A stretch of 7,288 nt of DNA, taken from the NCBI GenBank assembly GCA_964369665.1, contig CAYJFS010000011.1, forward strand, positions 1 through 7,288, given 5' to 3'. Source of the DNA: Bilophila sp964369665 (GTDB lineage Bacteria > Desulfobacterota > Desulfovibrionia > Desulfovibrionales > Desulfovibrionaceae). A program made the translations under genes and the position numbers. Shown in pieces: positions 1 through 7,025 of the stretch. Positions within the stretch are counted from its first letter, which is position 1. The number at the start of each line of letters is the position of its first letter. A model generated the notes under the pieces. That model was not told where the DNA came from, did no database searches, and saw nothing but the letters and a program-made list of their open reading frames with translations.

Positions 1-21
1 GACGAAGAGGTAGTATTTTAA
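1..21 (+). CDS. 3' tail of an upstream gene (partial)
   Basis: The first seven codons of the window in frame 1 read D-E-E-V-V-F-stop. The TAA shares its last base with the ATG of the next gene (TAATG), a typical translationally coupled junction in compact phage operons. The GAAGAGGTAG within this tail would also serve as the ribosome binding site of the next gene. Only six residues are visible, so no product can be proposed, and the frame could be open by chance. Confidence 0.4.
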   Translation, partial: DEEVVF

Positions 22-329
22 TGAACGATAAAAAGAATTATAAAGACTTAACAATCACTTGTAAAACATGTGGTAGTGAATTTACTTATACAGCGACAGA
101 ACAAGCATTCTTTGCTGAAAAAGGGTTTGGAGCACCAATTCGATGTCATGATTGCAGAAGTGCAAAAAAAGCTAAAAATATAGAAAGAGAAAATAAAGAA
201 GAAACTTTAAAAACGACTAAAGAAGAAGTAGAAGTCATTGTTACTATGACAGACCCGGATAAAGATTGGGTTCAAGCAATGAATGAAAGATGGAAAAGAG
301 ATTTAGTGGAATTTGGAGAAAAAGAATAA
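21..329 (+). CDS. Small zinc-ribbon protein (CxxC...CxxC)
   Basis: This 102-residue protein has four cysteines in two knuckles, C14-x2-C17 and C42-x2-C45, separated by 24 residues. Between them lies an F-T-Y-T-x-x-E-Q-x-F-F-x-E-K-G-F segment, and a basic R-S-A-K-K stretch follows the second knuckle. This matches the 'probable zinc-ribbon' family (zf-trcl type, consensus C-x2-C-G-x-x-F-x-F-T-x-x-E-Q-x-F-x-x-x-K-G-F...R-C-x-x-C-R), a structural zinc site common in small bacterial and phage proteins of unknown role. The remaining residues, about 50-102, are charged and probably helical, with no recognised domain. The start is chosen because AGAGGTAG precedes it at suitable spacing. Nucleic-acid or protein binding is likely for the fold but unproven. 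It lies 22 bp upstream of the first methyltransferase gene and is probably co-transcribed with it. Confidence 0.85.
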   Translation: MNDKKNYKDLTITCKTCGSEFTYTATEQAFFAEKGFGAPIRCHDCRSAKKAKNIERENKEETLKTTKEEVEVIVTMTDPDKDWVQAMNERWKRDLVEFGEKE

Positions 330-351
330 TAATTAGAAATTAGAGGGATAT

Positions 352-1347
352 ATGAATAATTTAAGGGTGTTAGAGTTATTTGGAGGCATAGGGGCCCCAA
401 GAAAGGCTTTAACAAATTTATGTATACCATTTGTAATTGTTGATTATGTCGAATACGACCCAAAACCAGTAGAAGTCTACAATAATCTTTATGGAGAAAA
501 CTTTGAACCTCAAGATGTTAGAAATTGGGACAAAGATATAGATATAGATTTAATAGTTCACGGCTCTCCTTGTCAAGACTTTAGTATGGCTGGCAAGGGT
601 GCTGGTGGTGAACAAGGTAGTGGGACTCGTTCAAGTTTGATATATGAAACTATAAGAATAGTCAAAAAGACTATGCCAAAGTATATTATTTGGGAAAATG
701 TTAAAAATGTTATGTCTGATAAGCATGTACATGTCGCTAATGATTATTTTAATCAATTATCTTCTTTAGGATATAAAACGACTTGGAAAGTTACTAAAGG
801 ACAATATTATGGAGTACCTCAAGCTAGGGAAAGAGTTATAGCGATTTCTGTGCTTAATGGGGAAGAATTTATTTTTCCAGAAGAAACAAATATCGCTAAT
901 AATTTAGAAGATTATGTTGATTTTAGAAAAGAAGACGACTTAACATTTAATTTTTTTAGAAGGTACAAAGAAGTTATTGATAAAAATGCTTCTGAAAGCG
1001 ATTTCGAATCCTACATAGAATCGCTACCTACTTTAAAAGGTATTGGAACAAAAAAAATGGGGCTATATAACTTTGGGGAGATGGATACTATTACAACGTG
1101 TACAAATATGACAGGCACTTTAACCTGTAGAAATGTACAAAATTATAACAAAAAGTACTTATATAAGGGTAGATTATATAAACCTAGTCCTAAAATGTGT
1201 TTTAATTTGATGGGGTTTAGCAATGAAGATTATGAAAAGGTTAAACATCTTCCAGACAAGCAATTATATAATGCGGCTGGAAATTCTATCATAGTTAATG
1301 TATTACAAGAAATATTTAAAAAATTATTGGTGTTATCTAATGAATAA
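352..1347 (+). CDS. DNA (cytosine-5-)-methyltransferase, first of a tandem pair
   Basis: This 331-residue enzyme transfers a methyl group from S-adenosylmethionine to C5 of cytosine in a specific DNA site. The motifs appear in canonical order: motif I F10-G-G-I-G14 (AdoMet binding); motif II acidic E34/D36; motif IV G-S-P-C74-Q with C74 as catalytic nucleophile; motif VI E115-N116-V117; motif VIII Q157-A-R159-E-R161; motif X A-G310-N311-S312. The target-recognition region is the roughly 110 residues between motifs VIII and X. Motif IX is degenerate: K-P-S-P-K-M replaces the usual R-x-L-T-P-R-E, although the following F-N-L-M-G-F is normal. AGAGGG lies 4 nt before the ATG. The target sequence cannot be read from the protein. 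The next gene is a clear paralogue and no endonuclease is adjacent, which fits a phage anti-restriction methyltransferase rather than a restriction-modification system. Confidence 0.93.
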   Translation: MNNLRVLELFGGIGAPRKALTNLCIPFVIVDYVEYDPKPVEVYNNLYGENFEPQDVRNWDKDIDIDLIVHGSPCQDFSMAGKGAGGEQGSGTRSSLIYETIRIVKKTMPKYIIWENVKNVMSDKHVHVANDYFNQLSSLGYKTTWKVTKGQYYGVPQARERVIAISVLNGEEFIFPEETNIANNLEDYVDFRKEDDLTFNFFRRYKEVIDKNASESDFESYIESLPTLKGIGTKKMGLYNFGEMDTITTCTNMTGTLTCRNVQNYNKKYLYKGRLYKPSPKMCFNLMGFSNEDYEKVKHLPDKQLYNAAGNSIIVNVLQEIFKKLLVLSNE

Positions 1348-2299
1348 GCTAAGAATATTAGAATTGTTTTCAGGCATAGGCTCTGTGCACAAAGCATTTA
1401 CTAATCTAGGCATAGACATAGAGGTTGTAGATGCGATAGAGATAGATAAAAGCGCTATGACATCATATAATGCTATACATGGAACTAATTTTACCACACA
1501 GGATATAAAAAGCTGGGATAAGGAATTGAATAACATAGATTTAATATGGAATTCTTCTCCTTGTACTGACTTTTCAATGAGTGGAAAAAATAAAGGGGCT
1601 GATGTCAATAGTGGCACTCCAAGTAGTTTGATATACGAAGCTATAAGAATTATAAAAAAAATCAAACCAAAATATGTTATTTGGGAAAATGTAAAAGGTT
1701 TAACACAAAAAAAACACATCAATATATTAAATGAATATATAGAACAACTCGAAAGTGTTGGATATAAGAGTTCTTGGAAAACTTTAAATGCAATTGATTA
1801 TGGAATTCCACAAAATAGAGAAAGAGTTTTTGTCGTATCTTATTTAGAAGGTGATTATAAGTTTCCTAGTGATAAAAATATCATTTCTTTAGAAGAGTTT
1901 TTAAATAAACATAATTCTTTGGAATACAGAATAGATGATATTATTGTATCTAATGATATTAAACCATCTGTTCGTATTAATTTTGAAAGAGAAAAATATA
2001 GTATTGCATCCACGGAAAAGCCTATATATCAATGCAAAAGTTCTAGTGGATGGAATGACAATAAGGTTGGTATTAAATATACACCAACATTAAGAGCTAA
2101 TAACAATTATTGTTCTATTTTATATAAAAATATAATTCGCAAAATTACACCTTTAGAAAGTTTTTTGTTGACTGGTTTCACTCAAGACGACTATAATAAA
2201 GTCGTTGAATCTGGAGTCACAAAAACTAACATATATAAGCAAGCTGGTAATTCGGTTGTTGTAAATGTCGTCATGGCATTATTAAATAATTTATTATAA
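1340..2299 (+). CDS. DNA (cytosine-5-)-methyltransferase, second of a tandem pair
   Basis: This 319-residue enzyme starts at the ATG at 1340. An upstream in-frame ATG at 1298 would add 14 residues (M-Y-Y-K-K...) that lie inside the preceding gene and match nothing in the paralogue; from 1340 the two proteins align from residue 1 (MNNLRVLELFGGIG versus MNKLRILELFSGIG). Motifs: I F10-S-G-I-G14; IV S73-P74-C75-T with nucleophile C75; VI E116-N117-V118; VIII Q158-N-R160-E-R162; IX R-K-I-T-P-L-E, intact here; X A-G303-N304-S305. The catalytic half is roughly 50% identical to the first enzyme by eye, but the recognition region between motifs VIII and IX is unrelated, so a different target, or the other strand of an asymmetric one, is expected. 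The start overlaps the previous stop by 8 bp (ATGAATAA) and has only a weak GGTG upstream, implying translational coupling. Confidence 0.92.
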   Translation: MNKLRILELFSGIGSVHKAFTNLGIDIEVVDAIEIDKSAMTSYNAIHGTNFTTQDIKSWDKELNNIDLIWNSSPCTDFSMSGKNKGADVNSGTPSSLIYEAIRIIKKIKPKYVIWENVKGLTQKKHINILNEYIEQLESVGYKSSWKTLNAIDYGIPQNRERVFVVSYLEGDYKFPSDKNIISLEEFLNKHNSLEYRIDDIIVSNDIKPSVRINFEREKYSIASTEKPIYQCKSSSGWNDNKVGIKYTPTLRANNNYCSILYKNIIRKITPLESFLLTGFTQDDYNKVVESGVTKTNIYKQAGNSVVVNVVMALLNNLL

Positions 2300-2311
2300 A
2301 GGAGAAGATAA

Positions 2312-5300
2312 ATGGAAAACAATTATATAACATATCATTGTCACTCTAGTTTAAGCTTGCTCGATTCGTGCACAGATTATCATAGTTATATTGATTTAGC
2401 AGTTAAGCACAAACAAAAGGCTATTGCTTTTACAGAACACGGAAATATATTTCGTTGGGTAGCTAAAAAAATGGCCTGTGATAAGGCAGGTATAAAATAT
2501 ATTCATGGGGTTGAAATATATTTGACACTAGAAAATAATCCAGACTTTAAAGTAAGGGATAATTATCATACTATATTATTAGCAAAAAATTATGAAGGTG
2601 TTAAAGAAATTAATACTTTAGTTAGTAATAGTTATGATGAAAATCATTTTTATTATAAACCTAGGGTTACATTTGAAGAGTTCGCTAATATAAGCGATAA
2701 TGTTATCAAGATATCTGCATGTCTTGGAGGCCCACTATTTTCTATTGATGTTATGGTAGAAAAACTGACTATAGATAAAGAAGATTCTAAAAATAGTGAC
2801 AAAATATCATTAATTGATAATTATATCAATAAGGTGAAAGTTTGGAAACCAAAATTATTAGAACTATATGATTTTTTAGAAATTCAATACCATAATAGTG
2901 AAGACCAAATTAAATACAACAAATATTTATGGCAAAAATCTAATGAAACAGGCATACCTCTAATTGCAGGTACTGACACCCACAATTTAGACCAATACAA
3001 GGCCGAGTGTCGTTCTATTATGATGGATGCTAAAGGGATAACATTTAATAGCGATAATGACGAATCTCAAACTATATATGATTTAACATATAAGACATAT
3101 GATGAGTTAATTTCTTTATTCGAAAGGCAAGAATCTATACCACATCAAAAGTACTTAGAAGCAATTGATAATACAAACTCATTATATGAGATGGTAGAAG
3201 ATTTTGAATTGGATATGTCATTCAAATATCCTGTAGTATCAAACGACGATAAGGCTGAACTTAGAAAAAGATTAAATAAAGCTTTTAATCAATTAAAAGA
3301 AAAAGGCATCATCAATGATGAAAATAGAGATAAGTATATTACACAAGTCAAAGAAGAAATTCGTGTATTTGAAAAAATAGATATGTGTGGATTTTTAATT
3401 TCTATGGATGACTTAATTAGTTGGTGTAGAAGTAATAATATACCCGTAGGGCCCGGAAGAGGTTCTGTTGCAGGTTCTACTGTAGCATATATGCTTGGTA
3501 TCACAGATGTAGACCCTCAAGAGTGGGGAACTGTGTTCTCGAGATTTGCAAATGAAGATAGAAAAGAAATNNNNNNNNNNNNNNNNNNNNNNNNNNNNNN
3601 NNNNNNNNNNNNNNNNNNNNNNNNNNNNNNNNNNNNNNNNNNNNNNNNNNNNNNNNNNNNNNNNNNNNNNGATTTCGCACCAAATGATAGAGAAAAAGTA
3701 TATAATCATATTATAGAGCAGTTTGGGCAAAAATTTACAGGATATATATTAGCATTGACAACTGTAAAAGAAAGAGGTTGTGTTGATGAAATAGGTAGAG
3801 CATTACATAATCGAGAAAAAATAGATGTCAAGAATGGTCTTATTAAAGAAGAGGATATGAAATATACTCTTCAATATCTTAAAGAGTTAAAAATAAAATA
3901 TGAAAATGCCAAAACTTTGTTATCTGAGACTGTGGAAGACAAAAACGAATTAATTGTCGCTACTGTGGAAGAGATGAAAAAGCATGATAATGAAATATTC
4001 AAATACTTTTTAGGGATTTTAGATACACCAATCACTCAATCAATGCATCCAGCTGGAATGGTTATTAGTCCTTTATCACTGCCAGATAATTATGGAGTAA
4101 TATATCGCAACGGAATGCAAGTAATGCAACTAGACATGGAAGATGTCCATGAAACTGGGTTAGTGAAATATGATATATTAGGCCTAAAGAATGTTCAAAT
4201 TATTAAAGATGCTTGTGAATTAGCTGGTGTTACATATCCATTGGCACACGAAGTTGATTGGAACGACCAGGACGTTTGGAACGATATGATGAAATCTAGC
4301 ATAGGTATATTTCAGTTTGAAAGTCATTTTGCATATGATTCATTAAGAAAATTTAGACCTAAAAACATATCTGATATGTCATTAGTAACAGCTGCTATTA
4401 GACCAAGTGGAGCTAGTTATAGAGATAAACTATTTAATAAAGAATTAGGTAAAAATCCTTCTACTATTATAGATGACTTATTAAAAGATAATTATCAATG
4501 GTTAATATACCAAGAAGACATCATAGCATTTCTACAACAAATTTGTGGATTAAATGGTAGTGAGGCTGATAATTTAAGACGTGCAATAGCTCGTAAGCAA
4601 AAAGATAGAATGGATGCAGCTTTACCTAGGGTAATTGAAGGGTATTGTGATAAATCTAATCAGCCTAGAGAAGTAGCAGAGGAAGAAGTAAAACAATATA
4701 TTCAAATTATCGAAGACGCCAGTTCTTATATGTTTGGTAAGAATCACTCGTTCGCATATTGTATGATTGGATATTTATGTGCATACTATAGATATTATTA
4801 TACACCACAGTTTATTGTAGCATTTTTAAATAATGCAGCAAATGAAGATGATATAAAAAAAGGTTTCGAACTTGCTAGAGTCTATGGTTACAATATCGAA
4901 CCTCCTAGATTTAGATTTGCTAGAGCAAATTATTCTCATGGAGACGATAAAGTGATATACAAAGGTCTTAGTAGTGTTAAATGGCTTAATGATGCAGCGA
5001 CAGATTATTTATATACATTAAAATTTAAAGAATTTGAATCGTTTGTAGATTTATTAATTGAAATTAAAGAAAATGCCAATGGACAGATAGATTCACGTAA
5101 AATGGAAATATTGATAAAGTTAAATTTTTTTGAAGAATTTGGTGGTAATAAAAAGCTATTAAGTATTTATGAAATGTTTAACAAACTATACGGTTCAAAA
5201 CAATTTAACCGTGGCAGAGAGTTGCCAATATCTGAAGAATGGTTATTGTCATATGCGACAAGAGCTACTGACAAGACTATATTTATGGATGGTGGTTCTA

Positions 5301-6439
5301 AAGTAATCATTGATTTAGTCGAAAGACCAGAAAATTTTGGTAGAGGTGAGAAGGCTAAATGGATAAGTGAAAATACAAAAGAAGTTATTTTTTATAATGT
5401 AGAGTGTACTGACACAGAAGAGCCCGAAGAGCCTCGAATCGTTACACTATTAAGAGATTATGAGAATGAACTTCCTAATGATTTTTTCGAAATAAGGGAG
5501 CAAATGAAATATGATGAAGAATTTTATGGGTATGTTAATATGAAATATGATATACATGCAAATTATTGTAATGTGAGAAATATAGATGTGTCCCACTCGC
5601 CTAAAGTTGAATTATATTCTTTAGGAACTGGAACTTCACAACAATATAAAATAAATAAGAAATTGTTTAAAGAAAAACCGTTCAAAGTAGACCAAGTGAT
5701 ATTAATCCTAGACTTTAAAGAAGAGGCAAAATGGTTGCCACCTGTCAATGGTAAATTTATGAAAGCTACAGATGGTTCTACAGAATTATGGATAACAGAT
5801 TATGAAGTTATGTCGAACGAGGAATTTAATAGAGTTACAAATGGTCAGTATGGAGAGTTACCAACAGAATTAGATTATGACAGAATATTAGTATACGATT
5901 TAGAAACAGGAGGATTTAGTGGGGTCACTGATGACATCTTAGAGGTCGGTTACATAGTATGCGATAGAGTAGATAATAAATTGGTAGAAATTGAAAGGAA
6001 TAGTTTCTTAGTCAAAACAGACAAAGAAATTAAAAATAGTCATATACACAACATAACTAATAATATGTGTAATGAAGGAATATCTCAAAAAGAGTGTATT
6101 CAAAATATGGCCAAATATTTTAATGACCCTACAACACTAGTATGTGGTTATAATATAATAAAATTTGATAATAAGTTTTTTGAAAACTATGCAACTAGAA
6201 TTACAGGAGAAAACTTCACAATTAATAATGACATCTTAGACGTTCAGCCTATAATGAAAGATAGATTAAATGTTCAAAAAGGATTTAAGTTAGAAGATTC
6301 TATAAGATTTTATGATTTAGACGGAAGAGAAGATGCACATAGGGCATTATCTGATGTCGTTGATACTATAAGTGTTCTTAATGCTTATATGGCTGAAGGT
6401 AGAGATATAGATAAATGGATTAGAAGAGGAGAATATTAA
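2312..6439 (+). CDS. DNA polymerase III alpha subunit, DnaE-like, with PHP and C-terminal DEDDh exonuclease
   Basis: C-family replicative DNA polymerase, 1375 residues as assembled. Domain order: PHP (about 1-285), palm/thumb/fingers (about 290-860), helix-hairpin-helix region (about 885-955), probable OB fold (about 1070-1170), exonuclease (about 1190-1370). The PHP ligands known from Thermus DnaE all have counterparts: H9, H11, D18, H43, E68, H86, C137, D222, H224. The polymerase has G-P-G-R-G-S at 380-385, H-P-A-G at 579-582, the third catalytic aspartate D621 in K-Y-D-I-L-G-L, and G-K-N-H812-S-F-A-Y. The C terminus carries ExoI D1196-L-E1198-T, ExoII N1281...F-D1286 and ExoIII H1343-R-A-L-S-D1348, a full DEDDh set. 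The order is DnaE-like, not PolC-like, because the exonuclease is not inserted in PHP. The first two catalytic aspartates fall in the run of Ns, so the true length is uncertain. AAAGGAGAA at 2298-2306 fixes the start. I recognise no clear clamp-binding pentapeptide. Confidence 0.93.
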   Translation: MENNYITYHCHSSLSLLDSCTDYHSYIDLAVKHKQKAIAFTEHGNIFRWVAKKMACDKAGIKYIHGVEIYLTLENNPDFKVRDNYHTILLAKNYEGVKEINTLVSNSYDENHFYYKPRVTFEEFANISDNVIKISACLGGPLFSIDVMVEKLTIDKEDSKNSDKISLIDNYINKVKVWKPKLLELYDFLEIQYHNSEDQIKYNKYLWQKSNETGIPLIAGTDTHNLDQYKAECRSIMMDAKGITFNSDNDESQTIYDLTYKTYDELISLFERQESIPHQKYLEAIDNTNSLYEMVEDFELDMSFKYPVVSNDDKAELRKRLNKAFNQLKEKGIINDENRDKYITQVKEEIRVFEKIDMCGFLISMDDLISWCRSNNIPVGPGRGSVAGSTVAYMLGITDVDPQEWGTVFSRFANEDRKEXXXXXXXXXXXXXXXXXXXXXXXXXXXXXXXXXXDFAPNDREKVYNHIIEQFGQKFTGYILALTTVKERGCVDEIGRALHNREKIDVKNGLIKEEDMKYTLQYLKELKIKYENAKTLLSETVEDKNELIVATVEEMKKHDNEIFKYFLGILDTPITQSMHPAGMVISPLSLPDNYGVIYRNGMQVMQLDMEDVHETGLVKYDILGLKNVQIIKDACELAGVTYPLAHEVDWNDQDVWNDMMKSSIGIFQFESHFAYDSLRKFRPKNISDMSLVTAAIRPSGASYRDKLFNKELGKNPSTIIDDLLKDNYQWLIYQEDIIAFLQQICGLNGSEADNLRRAIARKQKDRMDAALPRVIEGYCDKSNQPREVAEEEVKQYIQIIEDASSYMFGKNHSFAYCMIGYLCAYYRYYYTPQFIVAFLNNAANEDDIKKGFELARVYGYNIEPPRFRFARANYSHGDDKVIYKGLSSVKWLNDAATDYLYTLKFKEFESFVDLLIEIKENANGQIDSRKMEILIKLNFFEEFGGNKKLLSIYEMFNKLYGSKQFNRGRELPISEEWLLSYATRATDKTIFMDGGSKVIIDLVERPENFGRGEKAKWISENTKEVIFYNVECTDTEEPEEPRIVTLLRDYENELPNDFFEIREQMKYDEEFYGYVNMKYDIHANYCNVRNIDVSHSPKVELYSLGTGTSQQYKINKKLFKEKPFKVDQVILILDFKEEAKWLPPVNGKFMKATDGSTELWITDYEVMSNEEFNRVTNGQYGELPTELDYDRILVYDLETGGFSGVTDDILEVGYIVCDRVDNKLVEIERNSFLVKTDKEIKNSHIHNITNNMCNEGISQKECIQNMAKYFNDPTTLVCGYNIIKFDNKFFENYATRITGENFTINNDILDVQPIMKDRLNVQKGFKLEDSIRFYDLDGREDAHRALSDVVDTISVLNAYMAEGRDIDKWIRRGEY
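3571..3670. other. Assembly gap (100 Ns) inside the polymerase gene
   Basis: Exactly 100 Ns interrupt the polymerase gene between E419 and D454 (codons 420-453 unreadable). A round 100 is the usual placeholder for a gap of unknown size. The frame is preserved across it, which would happen by chance one time in three. Flanking residues R-F-A-N-E-D-R-K-E and D-F-A-P-N-D-R-E-K-V align to the two sides of the DnaE M-P-D-x-D-x-D-F motif, which would need only about 6 residues here rather than 34. Confidence 0.98.
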
Positions 6440-6440
6440 T

Positions 6441-6944
6441 ATGATTTTAAGTAGAGATGCATTCGTGCAAACAATGGAAGAAATTGAAAGACTATGTAAT
6501 ATAGAAGATAATATTGACAATGCTTTAAAAGAATTATCGCCGGACTTTGGTGGATTTGAAATGGGAGCTTCAATTGGAATATCTATTTCTTTATTGGAGC
6601 ATATAATGTCAGATAGAAACGAATGGATTAGTTATTACATTTTTGATGCAGAATTTGGCAGAAGCAAACATGCTAATAGTGTTACAGATGGCGATGGTAA
6701 TAAGATACCTTTCAATTCATTAGACGATTTGTATGACTTGTTGTTATCAAATATAATAGAACCAGAAGAGCTTGAAGAATATGATTTAGAATTCGATTAT
6801 GAAGATGAAGAGTTTGATGAAGAAGACGAAGAGTTTGATGAAGAAGAGTACCAATGTTTTGGAGAATGTTCTTTTACATTAAGTGATGAAGAAGCTGAAG
6901 AGTTATTCGGATTAATTGACAAAATAAAAGAAAATAATAAATAG
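6441..6944 (+). CDS. Uncharacterised small protein with a highly acidic repeated tail
   Basis: This 167-residue protein has no function I can assign. Residues 1-105 form a compact-looking region with L-S-R-D-A-F at the start, E-W-I-S-Y-Y-I-F-D-A-E-F-G at 61-73, and D-G-D-G-N-K-I-P followed by L-D-D-L-Y-D-L-L. This resembles a type of hypothetical protein common in phages of low-GC Gram-positives (recognised by pattern only). Residues 107-136 contain 22 Asp/Glu in 30 positions, including two tandem copies of E-D-E-E-F-D-E (121-127, 128-134). A short segment with two cysteines (C139, C143) and a charged helix ends the protein. There is no signal peptide or membrane segment. The start is fixed by AGAGGAGA at 6425-6432, and only one base separates it from the polymerase stop, so it is probably co-translated with the polymerase. 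The acidic tail could bind a basic partner or mimic DNA; this is inference. Confidence 0.85.
   Translation: MILSRDAFVQTMEEIERLCNIEDNIDNALKELSPDFGGFEMGASIGISISLLEHIMSDRNEWISYYIFDAEFGRSKHANSVTDGDGNKIPFNSLDDLYDLLLSNIIEPEELEEYDLEFDYEDEEFDEEDEEFDEEEYQCFGECSFTLSDEEAEELFGLIDKIKENNK
6801..6842 (+). repeat. Two tandem 21-bp repeats encoding EDEEFDE
   Basis: Two head-to-tail 21-bp units (6801-6821 and 6822-6842) differ only at their sixth base (T at 6806, C at 6827). Each encodes the heptad E-D-E-E-F-D-E in the acidic tail of the surrounding gene. A diverged partial unit (E-F-D-Y) precedes them. The single synonymous difference suggests a recent in-frame duplication. Confidence 0.9.
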
Positions 6945-6969
6945 TAAGTCGCTAAATAAAGGCAACTTT

Positions 6970-6998
6970 AAGAGGTGACAAGTATGTCATCTCTTTTT
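6970..6998 (+). terminator. Probable rho-independent terminator
   Basis: AAGAGGTGACA (6970-6980) pairs with TGTCATCTCTT (6985-6995) as an 11-bp stem containing one G-U pair, closing a 4-base AGTA loop. The 3' arm runs into a T tract (6994-6998) followed by ATTATATT. It lies 26 bp after the stop of the acidic-protein gene and 24 bp before the phosphatase start, so it would end or attenuate the upstream transcription unit. The stem is only about half GC and the T tract is short, so termination may be partial. Confidence 0.72.
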
Positions 6999-7025
6999 AT
7001 TATATTAAGAGGAGGACTTAAATGA
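6984..7025 (+). CDS. Possible 13-residue leader peptide overlapping the terminator
   Basis: An ATG at 6984 preceded by AGAGGTGA (6971-6978) opens a 13-codon frame (M-S-S-L-F-I-I-L-R-G-G-L-K). Its TGA at 7023-7025 overlaps the phosphatase ATG as ATGA. Its ribosome binding site is the left arm of the hairpin and its first codons are the right arm, so ribosome binding or translation would compete with hairpin formation. This could be a coupling or attenuation leader. It could equally be a chance frame created by the terminator and the next gene's ribosome binding site. Confidence 0.25.
   Translation: MSSLFIILRGGLK
7008..7016 (+). promoter_or_regulatory. Ribosome binding site of the phosphatase gene
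   Basis: AGAGGAGGA is a near-perfect complement to the 3' end of 16S rRNA. It lies five bases before the ATG at 7022 and fixes the start of the truncated phosphatase gene. Confidence 0.85.

Noticed and set aside
272..463. Minus-strand open frame of 63 codons opposite the zinc-ribbon/methyltransferase junction
   Set aside because: It lies wholly opposite well-supported plus-strand genes, is low-complexity hydrophobic, and has no recognisable motif. The other minus-strand frames (1333-1722, 3289-3504, 3413-3730, 3501-3683, 5563-5748) are rejected for the same reason, two of them also spanning the Ns.
1298..1339. Longer N-terminal extension of the second methyltransferase from the ATG at 1298
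   Set aside because: The extra 14 residues overlap the end of the first methyltransferase by 50 bp and have no counterpart in the paralogue, and the ATG at 1340 gives exact N-terminal alignment.
352..2299. A complete restriction-modification system
   Set aside because: Neither neighbour of the methyltransferases resembles an endonuclease; the flanks are a zinc-ribbon protein and a polymerase.
3571..3670. Intein splice junctions at the edges of the N run
   Set aside because: The visible flanks (E419 then ATN; D454) do not show an intein first residue or a C/S/T after it, so an insertion remains only a hypothesis.
6916..6944. Perfect TTGACA as a -35 box for a promoter driving the phosphatase
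   Set aside because: It lies in the end of the acidic-protein gene (codons for I-D-K), no good TATAAT occurs 16-18 bp downstream, and transcripts from it would meet the hairpin at 6970.
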